This document shows positions 24,086 to 33,080 of a stretch of DNA of 43,513 nucleotides, one piece after another. Position 1 is the first letter of the stretch. Every line of letters begins with the position of its first letter. The notes under the pieces are model-generated. The model was not told the DNA's origin. It saw only the letters and a program-made list of their open reading frames with translations, and did no database searches. Made by a program: the position numbers and the translations under genes. Origin of the DNA: Fimbriiglobus sp. (GTDB lineage: Bacteria > Planctomycetota > Planctomycetia > Gemmatales > Gemmataceae); assembly GCA_025362195.1 (NCBI GenBank), contig JANYHV010000018.1:1-43513 (forward strand), read 5' to 3'.

Positions 24086-26224
24086 ATGACCCCACCCACC
24101 GCACGCCGGAGACTTTGGGCCCGCGCCTGGCCGTGGCTGGCCGTCGCCGGTTGGTTCGCCGGGCTGATCGCGCTGGGCTACTTCGGGCAGCGCGAAGGCT
24201 GGTCGCCCGGCCGCACGGTCGCCGCGGCGCTCGCCTGGACGGCGGTCCCGGCGGTCCTGTTCCGCACGGCCGTGCGCAACATGTTCGGCCCCGTCTTCGT
24301 CTACGAGATCGTCCGCCTCGGCCGGCGGCGCAGCACCACCTTTTGGCGGCTGCTCTACGTCCTGGGCGTGATGGCCGTGCTGGCGCTGATGTACTTTTCC
24401 TGGCTCGAGGACGTGCGGTACTCGAGCCGCGGCGGGACGATCAACCCGGTCAAGCTCGCCGAGTTCGCCACCGAGTTCTTCTACGTCTTCCAGGGCTTGC
24501 AGTACCTCTTCGTCGTCGTGCTGACGCCGGCCTACGTCGCCGGGTGCATCGCCGACGAGAAGGAGCGGAAGACCCTCGAATTCCTGCTGGCCACCGACCT
24601 GACCGGGCACGAGATCGTCTTCGGCAAGCTGGCCGCCCGGGTGATGACCCTGCTCATGTACGTGCTCGCCGGGCTGCCGGTGATCGCCTTCCTGCAACTC
24701 TTCGGCGGCATCGACCCCGACCTGCTGCTCGCCGGGACGGCTGCGACCGTCGGCACGGTGTTGGGGCTGTCGGCCCTGTCGATCTTCTTCTCGGTGAGCC
24801 TGAAGAAGCCGCGCGACGCCATCGCCCTGACGTACCTGGCCGTCGCCCTGTACGCCGTCGCGTCCGCCGGCCTCGGCGGGCTGACGCAAGGCTTGGCCCG
24901 CGCGACGGGGTGGGGCACGCTCGCCGTCGTCGGCGGCCACACCATCGCCTGGCAGGAGTTTTTCGAGGTGCTGCGGGACGGCTTCGACTGGATCGCCTCG
25001 GGCAACGTCGTGTACGCCGCACTCGTCTACGTGGCGAATTCGCGCGGCACGGTCACCGCGGCCGGCATCAACGCGGTCCTGTTGAAGTTCAGCGTCTTCT
25101 GGGGCGTCGTCGGCGTCGCCCTGCTGGCGTACTCCGTCACCCGCCTCCGCGCCATCGCCCTCGCCCAGAGTTACGGCACGCCCCAACAGGTGCGGCGCGA
25201 CCGGCGCGGGCGGGCCGTCGGCGCGTGGCGGAACCGGCCGCGGGTCGGCGACGACGCAATGGTCTGGAAGGAAGTCTTCGCCGACGGGGCCGGGCGGGGC
25301 GGGTGCCTCGGCACGATGATGACGGCGGCGATTTTCTCGATGATCTTCGTCGTCCCGGTGATCGGCGTCTTCGTCCTGTGCGTACAGTTCATCCCCGTCC
25401 TCCACGACCTCTTCGGCCTGTACGCCGTGCCGAGTTCGTTCGCCAAGGACTTCGGGCTATTTTCCGAAGGGATGAACGTCTGGGCCCGCATCGCCACCGG
25501 CGTGCTGAGTACGCTGGCGATGCTCGGGGCGGCCGTCCGCGGGGCGGGGACAGTGTCCGGGGAGCGCGACCGGGACACCTGGATCAGCCTGATCTCGACG
25601 CCGCTGACGGCCGCCGAAATGCTCCGCGGCAAGTTCCTCGGCGTCGTCCTGGGGATGCGGCGAATCTACACGGCGTTGCTCCTGGTGTGGGCGACGGCGC
25701 TCGCCTTCGGGGCGGTCGAGCCGGTCCTCGTCGTCGCGTGCATTGTGTTCCTGGCGGTCTACGTCACGGCGTTCGCGTGGCTCGGCATCTTCTGCTCGAT
25801 CACGGCCCGCACGACGATGATCGCCACCGTCCGCGCGATCCTCGCCGCCGGGTTCTTCGCCGGCGGCTACCTGATCGTCGGCCAACTCTGCTGCTGCCTG
25901 CCGGTCTTCCTGGTCCTCGACACCCGGATGCTGGGGAGCCGTAACGCGGCCGGCGAGTCGCTGGAGTCGATCGGACTGGTCATCCTGGGGTGCGTGCCGT
26001 CGCTGGTCATGGGCTGGCTGCCGATGCACGACTTGAACGGCAAGCGGGACGAATTGCTCATGTTTCAAAGCTCGACCGCGACGATCGGCGTGTTCGCGCC
26101 GGTCGTCGGGTTGGTCGTCTGGGCCGGCTTCGCCGCAATCCTGGCGGCCGCGTCGCACGCCCGCTTCGCCGGCCTGAGCAACCGCGGGGCCGATCAACCG
26201 CCGCGCTTCGAGAGACGCCCATGA
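24086..26224 (+). CDS. Large ABC-2 type permease with two membrane halves
   Basis: A 712-residue membrane protein. The first half (about 10-360) has membrane segments near 15-35, 47-64, 90-108, 130-150, 180-205, 220-245, 255-280 and 330-352, and the phrase GCIADEKERKTLEFLLATDLTGHEIVFGK, typical of the cytoplasmic loop of ABC-2 exporters. The second half (about 400-710) repeats this with SGERDRDTWISLISTPLTAAEMLRGK. So it looks like an internally duplicated permease with both loops intact. No ATPase gene is adjacent, so it would use one encoded elsewhere, possibly those at 12343 or 14220. The ATG at 24086 is chosen; a GTG at 24050 is an alternative. TACACT at 24074-24079 lies so close that a leaderless mRNA is possible. 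Its end overlaps tsaC (ATGA). Confidence 0.85.
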   Translation: MTPPTARRRLWARAWPWLAVAGWFAGLIALGYFGQREGWSPGRTVAAALAWTAVPAVLFRTAVRNMFGPVFVYEIVRLGRRRSTTFWRLLYVLGVMAVLALMYFSWLEDVRYSSRGGTINPVKLAEFATEFFYVFQGLQYLFVVVLTPAYVAGCIADEKERKTLEFLLATDLTGHEIVFGKLAARVMTLLMYVLAGLPVIAFLQLFGGIDPDLLLAGTAATVGTVLGLSALSIFFSVSLKKPRDAIALTYLAVALYAVASAGLGGLTQGLARATGWGTLAVVGGHTIAWQEFFEVLRDGFDWIASGNVVYAALVYVANSRGTVTAAGINAVLLKFSVFWGVVGVALLAYSVTRLRAIALAQSYGTPQQVRRDRRGRAVGAWRNRPRVGDDAMVWKEVFADGAGRGGCLGTMMTAAIFSMIFVVPVIGVFVLCVQFIPVLHDLFGLYAVPSSFAKDFGLFSEGMNVWARIATGVLSTLAMLGAAVRGAGTVSGERDRDTWISLISTPLTAAEMLRGKFLGVVLGMRRIYTALLLVWATALAFGAVEPVLVVACIVFLAVYVTAFAWLGIFCSITARTTMIATVRAILAAGFFAGGYLIVGQLCCCLPVFLVLDTRMLGSRNAAGESLESIGLVILGCVPSLVMGWLPMHDLNGKRDELLMFQSSTATIGVFAPVVGLVVWAGFAAILAAASHARFAGLSNRGADQPPRFERRP

Positions 26225-27180
26225 CGCCGACCCGCCGCATCCCCCTCGACCCGCTGACCGACGAAGTCCTTCAACTCGCCGCGGACGCCCTCCGCGCCGG
26301 CGAGTTGATCGCCTTCCCGACCGAGACCGTCTACGGCCTGGGCGCGAACGCCCTCGACCCGGCCGCCGTGGCTAAAATTTTCGCCGCCAAGGGCCGGCCG
26401 GCGACGAACCCGCTGATCGTCCACGTCGCCGACGAGTCCCAGGTCGGGCAGGTCGTGGCGGCGTGGCCGGACGAGGCGCGCAAACTCGCGGCGGAGTTCT
26501 GGCCCGGCCCGCTGACCGTCGTCGTGCCGAAGGCGTTGAACGTGCCGGACGCCGTGACCGCCGGCGGGCTGACCGTCGCCGTCCGCTGCCCGGCGCTGGC
26601 GTCGGCCCGCGCGATCATCGCCGCCGCCGGCGTGCCGGTCGCGGCCCCGAGCGCGAACCGGTCCGGCGAACTCAGCCCGACGACGGCCGACCACGTGTTG
26701 AAGAGCCTGGCCGGCAAAGTCCACCTCGTGTTCGACGGCGGCCCGTGCGCCGGCGGCCTCGAATCGACGGTGGTCGCGCTGACGAGTTTCCAGCCCCGCC
26801 TCTTGCGCCCCGGCCCGATCACGGTGGCACAGCTCGAAGCGGTCCTCGGCCCGATCGACGCGACCCCGCCGAAGCTGACCGCCGACGCGCCGATGCCCGG
26901 CCCGGGAATGCTGCCCAAGCACTACGCCCCGCGGACGCCGCTCGAATGCGCCGAGAGTGAACCCGAGTGGCTGTTCCTGATCGACCTGTACGAGACGGCC
27001 GGTCTGAAGGTCGGCCGCGCCCGGTTCGACGGCGACCCGGCCCGCGTCATGGCAACCCTGTACGCCGAGTTGCACGCCCTCGACGACGCCGGGCACGACC
27101 GCCTGATCGCCCTACTCCCCCCGCCGACCGACGAGACCCGCGCCATCCGCGACCGGTTAGCGCGGGCGTCCCTGGATTAA
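26221..27180 (+). CDS. tsaC: L-threonylcarbamoyladenylate synthase (Sua5/TsaC type)
   Basis: A 319-residue enzyme that makes threonylcarbamoyl-AMP from threonine, bicarbonate and ATP for the universal t6A37 modification of ANN-decoding tRNAs. The YrdC domain fills residues about 10-200: IAFPTETVYGLGANA, the KGRPATNPL substrate loop and APSANRSGELSPT are all present. PGMLPKHYAPRTPL is the linker typical of the longer Sua5 form, and the last 90 residues form the short Sua5 domain. The ATG overlaps the permease stop (ATGA), so translation is coupled to an unrelated membrane protein. Partners TsaB, TsaD and TsaE are not in the window. Confidence 0.93.
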   Translation: MTPTRRIPLDPLTDEVLQLAADALRAGELIAFPTETVYGLGANALDPAAVAKIFAAKGRPATNPLIVHVADESQVGQVVAAWPDEARKLAAEFWPGPLTVVVPKALNVPDAVTAGGLTVAVRCPALASARAIIAAAGVPVAAPSANRSGELSPTTADHVLKSLAGKVHLVFDGGPCAGGLESTVVALTSFQPRLLRPGPITVAQLEAVLGPIDATPPKLTADAPMPGPGMLPKHYAPRTPLECAESEPEWLFLIDLYETAGLKVGRARFDGDPARVMATLYAELHALDDAGHDRLIALLPPPTDETRAIRDRLARASLD

Positions 27181-27235
27181 AGCGGAGACTGAGTGATCGT
27201 AGCGGGACACCCGTTGTGGGTGGACGGGGGTTCTC

Positions 27236-27402
27236 GGCTCCGCCGCAGGCGACTCTTGTTAGCCCGACGCACGAGCGAGGGTCGATGGGTCGTTGACGAT
27301 GTTCGCAGTCGTCGGCCGTGCGGTCATCGACGACCGCCTTGCCCTCGACCGCTCGACCCTCGCTAGCGCGTCGGGCTAACAAGAGTCGCCTGCGGCGGAG
27401 CC
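27236..27402. repeat. Short element with 35-bp perfect inverted ends
   Basis: 27236-27270 and 27368-27402 are exact inverse copies over 35 bp (core GACTCTTGTTAGCCCGACGC), and pairing continues imperfectly inward through GAGCGAGGGTCG and CGACCCTCGCT. The 70-90 bp centre holds further short palindromes and no gene. It sits between the convergent tsaC and CotH-like genes, so it may also terminate both. Its size and lack of coding capacity are those of a MITE-like repeat. Confidence 0.88.
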
Positions 27403-27434
27403 AGCTTCGCAATCTCCGCCGCTCGCCCGGGCCG

Positions 27435-29495
27435 TCACTTGTCCACCCGGACGGCGACCGGCGCGCTCCAGTGGCCGCACCGCCCGGTGTCGTCGCGCCA
27501 GCGTGCCCGAACGCGGTACTCGCCGGCCTCGGCGAAGACGCCCGCCGGAACGTCGATGGTGGTCCCCGCGGCCGTCTCCGCCTGCCACACGGCGACGAGT
27601 TCGTACCGGCCGAGTTGGCCGACCCGGCCGACCCGCCACTCGAGCGCAACCGGCTTTCGACCGGCGGGCGATGCGAACGCCGTCGCCCGGAACTGCCGGG
27701 CGGCACCGGGGGCTTCGGTCGCCGTCGGGGTCCGCGGGATTTTGTCGTCCGCGGCTTCTCCGGCCAGGTGGCCCCAGCCGTAGCCGCGCGGGTCGCCGTC
27801 GTTCGGGGCGTAGTTCTTGACCGGCCGCGAGTCGGTGCAGAATTCGACGACGTACTTGCGGAAGCCGGCGAAGTCGTTCGTCGCCAGGGTCCGCGTCCAC
27901 GGCCCGCCGAAGTGGTCGCCCTTGGCGGGGTTGACGAAGTACGACCCCTTCTGGTTCATCCGCGGGTGCTGGTTCCAGACGGCCGCGTCGAGGCCGGGCC
28001 AATCGACCGGGTGGCCCTTCGGCGTCAGGGCGGCCCCGAGGTCGGCCGCGAGTTGGCCGACCTGCCCGCCGGCCGGCCGGGCGTCCGCGGCGAACAGGTC
28101 GAGGACTTCCCGCGCGCGGTTGCGGTACGCGACGGCGATCGCCGGGTGGTCCAGGCACGCCATCGCGTCGATGTGCCCGGGCTGGTGCTGCCGGGGGACG
28201 AACATCATGTCGTTGTCCCACGGGACCGGGTGCCAGTGCCCGGACGGGTGGCGGTAGTACCCGTGGTTCCCGTCCGGCCGCAAATCGACGTTCGCCAGCA
28301 GCCGGTTCAGGGCGTGGAAGCTGAAGTAACTCGGCAGGTCGAGGTTCGCCCGCCACCACTCTTCCTTCGGGTTCGACCGGGCACCGGCGAGGAACGCGTC
28401 CCACCGCTTGTCGGCCCCGGTCATTCCCTTCGGCGTGTGCTTGATACCGCTCTGGATGCTGACCACCAACCCGTCCGGGAGGGCCGGCCCGCCGAGCAGG
28501 GCCGGCGTCATGTCGCCGACGGCCGCGTACACGCCCCACAGGTCGCCCGCGAACTGGTCCTTCGCGGACACTTCTTCGGCCCCGGCGACGACCCGCCACT
28601 GGACCCACGTGACCGGCGGGCTGGGCACCCCGGCGAGCCGGTACGCCCGCATCGACAGGACTTCGTCCAGGCCGGCGATTCCCCGCAACACCGGCTCGTA
28701 CGGCGTCGATCCGCCGGGGTTCAAGGCGAGGCCGGCGCACGCCTCCGGGAACGGCACCCCGTCGTGGTCGGCGAGCGGCAGTTCCCGGCCGCGGGGGAAC
28801 TTCAGGCCCCACTTGTTCTTGCCGGAGATGTACGCGCTCCCCTGGCCCCGGTTCCCGAACGAGACGTGGTCGGAGACGACGCCCCGGTACACGACCGTGC
28901 CGGCGTGCTTCTGCTTGTGGAACTTGTCGTCCCACTGGCTCCGGGCCACGTCGTCGGCCTTGGCGATCAGGTGCAACGACTGCAGCGTGCCGAGGAACGC
29001 CGCCGAGTACGCGACTGCCGGCGACTTGCCCGGGTCGCGGCTCCCGGCCCACGCGGCCGGGCCGGCGTCGCACCACCAGGCGTAGTTGGGGCACCCGTCG
29101 TCCGCGGGCCACCGGGTCGTTTTCCCGCCGCGGTCGGTCGGCACGATCCGGTACCGGACCAGCCGCCGGTGCTTCTGGTACTCGGCCGGGACGCGGGCAC
29201 TGAACACGCCGTCCCCGGCCTTGGCGTCGCCGTCCCGGCCGTCGTCGTGCAGCGGCAGGTCCGTCCATTCCGCCTCATACGCCGGGTCGGCGAGGGCGAT
29301 GTACTTGCCCGGCTCGACCGCCTGGACTTTGAGCGTGGCGTCGACCGTGTCGGGCGGGAGCGTGGCCGTCACCAGGACGACCTCGCCGGGCACCGGCCTG
29401 GCCGGCTCGTGGCGGACGACCGGGACCGCGTTCGGCGCGGCCGCGACGGCACTCGCGGCGAAGACCACGGCGGCAATCGAAAGGGCGCAACGCAT
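27435..29495 (-). CDS. Secreted CotH-like kinase-family protein
   Basis: A 686-residue exported protein. Signal peptide about 1-20 (ending AVAAAP). Residues about 30-125 look like an Ig-like/choice-of-anchor beta domain with a DDGRDGDAKAGDGVFSA motif. Residues about 150-500 resemble the CotH atypical kinase fold: SAYISGKNKWGLKFPRG near the start and YYRHPSGHWHPVPWDNDMMF, where the Asp pair of PWDND matches the metal-binding site. Residues about 590-686 form another beta domain. CotH kinases phosphorylate spore-coat or secreted proteins in Bacillus; planctomycetes have many uncharacterised relatives. ATG 29495 is chosen because it starts the signal peptide; the frame is open to 29540. Confidence 0.75.
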   Translation of the reverse strand: MRCALSIAAVVFAASAVAAAPNAVPVVRHEPARPVPGEVVLVTATLPPDTVDATLKVQAVEPGKYIALADPAYEAEWTDLPLHDDGRDGDAKAGDGVFSARVPAEYQKHRRLVRYRIVPTDRGGKTTRWPADDGCPNYAWWCDAGPAAWAGSRDPGKSPAVAYSAAFLGTLQSLHLIAKADDVARSQWDDKFHKQKHAGTVVYRGVVSDHVSFGNRGQGSAYISGKNKWGLKFPRGRELPLADHDGVPFPEACAGLALNPGGSTPYEPVLRGIAGLDEVLSMRAYRLAGVPSPPVTWVQWRVVAGAEEVSAKDQFAGDLWGVYAAVGDMTPALLGGPALPDGLVVSIQSGIKHTPKGMTGADKRWDAFLAGARSNPKEEWWRANLDLPSYFSFHALNRLLANVDLRPDGNHGYYRHPSGHWHPVPWDNDMMFVPRQHQPGHIDAMACLDHPAIAVAYRNRAREVLDLFAADARPAGGQVGQLAADLGAALTPKGHPVDWPGLDAAVWNQHPRMNQKGSYFVNPAKGDHFGGPWTRTLATNDFAGFRKYVVEFCTDSRPVKNYAPNDGDPRGYGWGHLAGEAADDKIPRTPTATEAPGAARQFRATAFASPAGRKPVALEWRVGRVGQLGRYELVAVWQAETAAGTTIDVPAGVFAEAGEYRVRARWRDDTGRCGHWSAPVAVRVDK

Positions 29496-29616
29496 CGGCG
29501 TGGTCCTGCAACGTCGGGCGGTCCGGAACCGGTTCTCCACTCTGTTTTAGGCACCGCCGGCGCGTCCGGGCCGGTATTCGGTGCGGGAAAGTGCGTCGCG
29601 GTCGTGACGGGTGCCG

Positions 29617-29663
29617 ACGAAAACACCCGGGCGAGGGGGGAAGCCCTCGGCCCGGGTGCGTGG
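29617..29663 (-). terminator. Terminator of rplQ
   Basis: On the minus strand, CACCCGGGCCGAGGG pairs with CCCTCGCCCGGGTG (29624-29658) and is followed by TTTTCG. It begins 14 bp after the rplQ stop and closes the ribosomal protein cluster. Confidence 0.88.
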
Positions 29664-29671
29664 GGACATTT

Positions 29672-30190
29672 TTAGCTCTGGACGGCCAGCGACGGGGCCG
29701 GGGCGGCTTCCTTGTTGGTCGTGCCCTGGACCTTGGCTTCGCCTTCCTTCATGAACTCGATGATCGACTGCTCGCCGGCGTCGCCGAGGCGGCGGGTGTG
29801 CATCTTGAGGATGCGCGTGTACCCGCCCGGGCGGGTCTTGAACCGCGGCCCGATGACGTTGAACAGCTTCTTCAGGACGGTGTCGTTCGTCTCGACGAGT
29901 TCGCCCGACTTGTCGTACACCCCGGTGCCGGCCATCGGCCCGAGGTGCATGATCGCTTGCCGGCGGAAGTGGAGGGACTTGATCTTGCCCTCCTTGGTCC
30001 CGTCGTCCACGAGCGCCGCCTTCTTGGCGAGGGTGACGAGCTTCTCGATGAACGGCCGCAGCGACTTCGCCTTGGGCGTCGTCGTCTTGATGCTCTCGTG
30101 CGTGATCAGCGACCGGCTCAAGTTCCGGTACAGGGCCAGCCGGTGGCTGGCGTTCCGGTTGAGTTGCCGGCCTGCGATTCTGTGGCGCAT
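29672..30190 (-). CDS. rplQ: Ribosomal protein L17
   Basis: A 172-residue large-subunit protein. The N-terminus MRHRIAGRQLNRNASHRLAL and LITHESIKTTTPKAKSLRP are the L17 signatures. GDAGEQSIIEFM closes the conserved core, followed by a 20-residue Ala/Pro-rich tail. It is longer than the roughly 120-residue E. coli protein, with an insert around residues 70-110. It is separated from rpoA by a TolB-like gene and a terminator, so unlike in most bacteria it needs its own promoter. A GGGGCG/CGCCCC hairpin at 30212-30228 lies in its short leader. Confidence 0.96.
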   Translation of the reverse strand: MRHRIAGRQLNRNASHRLALYRNLSRSLITHESIKTTTPKAKSLRPFIEKLVTLAKKAALVDDGTKEGKIKSLHFRRQAIMHLGPMAGTGVYDKSGELVETNDTVLKKLFNVIGPRFKTRPGGYTRILKMHTRRLGDAGEQSIIEFMKEGEAKVQGTTNKEAAPAPSLAVQS

Positions 30191-30211
30191 GTCAATAAAC
30201 CTCTCGGCAAA

Positions 30212-30228
30212 GGGGCGGCAAACGCCCC
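30212..30228 (-). promoter_or_regulatory. Hairpin in the rplQ leader
   Basis: GGGGCG and CGCCCC with a 5-nt loop, about 22 bp before the rplQ start. It could hide or regulate the ribosome-binding site. No experimental precedent known to me for this sequence. Confidence 0.35.
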
Positions 30229-30233
30229 GGGTT

Positions 30234-30264
30234 AAAAAGGCCCCCCCGTGCCAAGGAAGGGGGC
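30234..30264 (-). terminator. Terminator between the TolB-like gene and rplQ
   Basis: On the minus strand, GGCCCCCTTCCTTGGCAC folds back on GGGGGGGCC and is followed by TTTTTAA. It would end transcripts from rpoA or the TolB-like gene before rplQ. Confidence 0.85.
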
Positions 30265-30274
30265 CACGTCACAC

Positions 30275-30291
30275 CTGTCCGGACCGGACAG
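30275..30291. other. 17-bp palindrome CTGTCCGG-A-CCGGACAG
   Basis: A perfect inverted repeat with a one-base centre, between the TolB-like stop and the terminator, upstream of rplQ. The symmetry is that of a dimeric repressor site, but it could be chance in a GC-rich region. Confidence 0.4.
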
Positions 30292-30300
30292 TCCGTCAGC

Positions 30301-31836
30301 TTACGGGTCGCGCGTGTTACTCACAAAGGCAATTCGCTTGCCGTCCGGCGACCACGACGACACGTTGATCGTCCCCTGGCCGCCGTAGAGGTAAGCGATG
30401 ACCCGCGCCGGCCCGCCGGCGGTGGGGAACAGCCGCAGGCAAACCCGCTTGTAAAACGGGTGGTCGGCCGGGGCCACGTCACCCTTCGCGTAGGAAATCA
30501 CGACGACCGACTTGCCGTCCGGCGACACGTGCGGGAACCAGTTGTGGAACCCGTCGTCGGTCACCTGCGTCTGGCCACTGCCGTCGGCGGTCATCTTCCA
30601 GATTTGCATCGACCCGGTGCGCTCGGAGTTGAAGTAAATCGTCTTGCCGTCGGGCGTGAACTCGGGGCCGTCATCGACCCCCTTGGCCGTGGTCAGGCGG
30701 ACCTCGTCGCCGCCCGCGACCGGGGTGCGGTAGATGTCGATGTCGCCGTCCCGTGCCCCGGCGTAGAGGAGCGATTGGCCGTCCGGCGACCAGCCGTGCA
30801 GGTACGACGGACCCTTGGCCGTGACGAGCTTGGGCGTCCCGCCGGCGGCGCTCAGCGTGTAAATCATCGACTTGCCGTCGTGGTCCTTGCTGTGGTGGCT
30901 GATGCCGAGCACCTTGCCGTCGGGCGACAGGACGTGGTCGTTGTTGTTCTTGACGGCGAACGCGGTGTCGATCTCGGCGGCCCGGCCGGCGGCGAAGTCG
31001 AAGCGGTAGAGCTTGCCGTTGCGGTTGTAGACGAGCGACTTGCCGTCGGCGGCCCAGTTCGGGGCCTGCATCGAGTCGGCCACGCTGGAGATCACCTTGC
31101 GGCGGCCGGTCTCGATGTCGAGGGTTTCGAGCCGGCTGCCGATGTAGTCGCGGTACGGCTCGAAGTCGTCGGGGGCGGGGAGGGTGATCCGCACGTTCGA
31201 GAAGACGCCCTTTTCGACGGCGTCGGGGTTGTGCGAGCAGACGAACAGCCCGACGTACACCTCGTCGCCCAGGTCGAGTTCGACCGGTTCGGCGGCCAGC
31301 AGTTCGTCGCCGAACTTGGCCACGGCCATCGTCAGCTTCGACCCCTTGCGGGACAGGCGGATCACGTCCGGGGCTTTGACGGTCGAGACCACTTGTTCGG
31401 TCAGGCCACCGGGCTTGCGGCGGAACTGCAGCGAGGTCAAGCCGTCGCCGTGGACCGCGACATCGGCGTAAGCCGAGTCGGCGGCGAGGCTGGTGCGGAC
31501 GATCCAGCCCAGCTTGCGGTGCGGATCGACGCCGTCGCCGAGGAGCTTGACGCGGGCGTCGAGGATGAGGTCGCCTTTGACCTTCTTCCAGACGACGTGG
31601 AACTCGTCCTTCTCTTTCCACATGTTGGTGCCGGCCCCCGACACCGCGTACTGGTCGAGGCCGGCGTCCCAGGCCGACGCCCCGGTGTGCTTCACCGGAC
31701 CGACGTCGGAAGACTGCGTGAAGATCCCGAGCTTGGGCGCGGCCGGAGATTCGGCCGGGTTCGCCCCGCTGCGCGAAACGACGACCGACGCCAGGATCGT
31801 TGCGAACGCACACGCGAGTAGTGCCGGCCGAATCAT
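30301..31836 (-). CDS. Secreted TolB-like beta-propeller protein inside the alpha operon
   Basis: A 511-residue exported protein. Signal peptide about 1-25. Residues about 35-225 resemble a DUF1349-type concanavalin-like domain. Residues about 230-505 are TolB/WD40-like propeller repeats, each marked by SPDGK or a variant (APNWAADGKSLVY, HVLSPDGKVLGIS, GWSPDGQSLLYAG, FTPDGKTIYFNS, HVSPDGKSVVVIS, SWSPDGKRIAFVS). Relatives bind proteins or sugars at the cell surface; role here unknown. Its place between rpoA and rplQ, normally adjacent, is striking. A hairpin (31871-31900) precedes it and a true terminator follows it, so it may be partly insulated from the ribosomal genes. Confidence 0.85.
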   Translation of the reverse strand: MIRPALLACAFATILASVVVSRSGANPAESPAAPKLGIFTQSSDVGPVKHTGASAWDAGLDQYAVSGAGTNMWKEKDEFHVVWKKVKGDLILDARVKLLGDGVDPHRKLGWIVRTSLAADSAYADVAVHGDGLTSLQFRRKPGGLTEQVVSTVKAPDVIRLSRKGSKLTMAVAKFGDELLAAEPVELDLGDEVYVGLFVCSHNPDAVEKGVFSNVRITLPAPDDFEPYRDYIGSRLETLDIETGRRKVISSVADSMQAPNWAADGKSLVYNRNGKLYRFDFAAGRAAEIDTAFAVKNNNDHVLSPDGKVLGISHHSKDHDGKSMIYTLSAAGGTPKLVTAKGPSYLHGWSPDGQSLLYAGARDGDIDIYRTPVAGGDEVRLTTAKGVDDGPEFTPDGKTIYFNSERTGSMQIWKMTADGSGQTQVTDDGFHNWFPHVSPDGKSVVVISYAKGDVAPADHPFYKRVCLRLFPTAGGPARVIAYLYGGQGTINVSSWSPDGKRIAFVSNTRDP

Positions 31837-31870
31837 CGCGGGCCTACTTTTCGACAGGAGGGGTTCACGG

Positions 31871-31900
31871 CACCGGCCGACGAGTAATCGTCGGCCGGTG
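31871..31900. terminator. Hairpin between rpoA and the TolB-like gene
   Basis: A perfect 13-bp stem, CACCGGCCGACGA/TCGTCGGCCGGTG, with loop GTAA. No T-run follows on the minus strand, so it may attenuate, stabilise the upstream mRNA or be a processing site. Confidence 0.6.
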
Positions 31901-31914
31901 CGCGTCGGAAGTCG

Positions 31915-32913
31915 TTACCGCTTGGCGATCCGCATGCCGAGCTTCAAGTTCCGCTCTTCGAGCTTGCCCTTGACCTCTTTGAGCGTCGTCTCGCCGAAGT
32001 TGCGGACTTCGAGGAGTTCTTCCTCGCTGCGAATCACCAGGTCGCGGACCGTCGTGATGCCTTCGCTTTCGAGGCAATTGGTCGCCCGCACCGACAGTTC
32101 GAGTTCGGCCAGGCTCATGTTCAGCTTGCGCTCGAGTTCCACGTCCGACGACGACGGGCCGGCCGACATGCCGATCTCGATCGCGCCCTCGTCGAGCGGG
32201 ACTTCCGGGCCGGCTTCGGCGTACTGGATGAACGGGTTCAGGTGCTTGCGGAGAATCTTCGCGGCCTCGACGATCGCCATCTGCGGGCTGACCGTGCCGT
32301 TCGTCCAGATTTCCATGACCAGGCGGTCGTAGTTGGTCTTCTGGCCGACCCGCGTCTCTTCGATGTCGTACTTGACGCGGACGACCGGCGAGAAGCTGGA
32401 GTCCACCGGGATGACGCCGATCTCGCGCTCCTTCAGGTTCTCCTCGGCGATGCGGTAGCCGCGGCCGCTCTCGACGACCATCTCCATGACGAACGGCACG
32501 TCGGCCGTCATCGTGCAAATGTGGTGGTCCGGGTTGATGATCTGCACCGACTCGTCGTGCTGAATGTCGGACGCCTTGACCTCGCCGGCCCCGTGCTTGT
32601 CGATGCGGATGGTTTTGGGCTGGTCGGACGTGTTCTTGACGACGAGGGACTTGATGTTCAGGACGATGTCGGTCGCGTCCTCGACGACGCCGGGGATCGT
32701 GCTGATCTCGTGCTGGATGCCCTGAATGATGATGCGGGTGACCGCACTGCCTTCGAGGGACGACAGCAGGATGCGCCGCAGGCTGTTGCCGACGGTCATG
32801 CCGAAGCCGCGCTCGAACGGCTCCGCGTAGAACTTGCCGTAGGTGTCGCTCAGGGTCGAGCGGTCGGACGCGACACGGTTGGGCAATTCCAGCCCACGCC
32901 AACGAATACGCAT
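31915..32913 (-). CDS. rpoA: RNA polymerase alpha subunit
   Basis: A 332-residue protein. The N-terminal assembly domain (about 1-230) includes [26 protein letters not shown], and the C-terminal domain (about 255-320) ends with [19 protein letters not shown] and [14 protein letters not shown], the DNA- and activator-contacting helices. The ATG at 32913 follows GGAGGAG, a strong ribosome-binding site; the frame is open further upstream but this start gives the family's [11 protein letters not shown] beginning. Confidence 0.97.
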   Translation of the reverse strand: MRIRWRGLELPNRVASDRSTLSDTYGKFYAEPFERGFGMTVGNSLRRILLSSLEGSAVTRIIIQGIQHEISTIPGVVEDATDIVLNIKSLVVKNTSDQPKTIRIDKHGAGEVKASDIQHDESVQIINPDHHICTMTADVPFVMEMVVESGRGYRIAEENLKEREIGVIPVDSSFSPVVRVKYDIEETRVGQKTNYDRLVMEIWTNGTVSPQMAIVEAAKILRKHLNPFIQYAEAGPEVPLDEGAIEIGMSAGPSSSDVELERKLNMSLAELELSVRATNCLESEGITTVRDLVIRSEEELLEVRNFGETTLKEVKGKLEERNLKLGMRIAKR

Positions 32914-33080
32914 AAGAACTCCTCCGGGCACGCGAACGGACAGCTTACCGCGCCCAGGCCCCCGCGTGCGACGTGCGGGGGAGGTCGGGCGCACAGCAAG
33001 TCGCCGCGGCCGAAACTTCGAGAAACAAAAAGCCGCCGGGCTTCGCGGGCACGACGGCAAGATCCATGATATGCCGGCGG

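Noticed and set aside
31865-32902. Second open frame overlapping rpoA on the same strand
   Set aside because: Arg/Gly/Pro-rich shadow of rpoA in another register.
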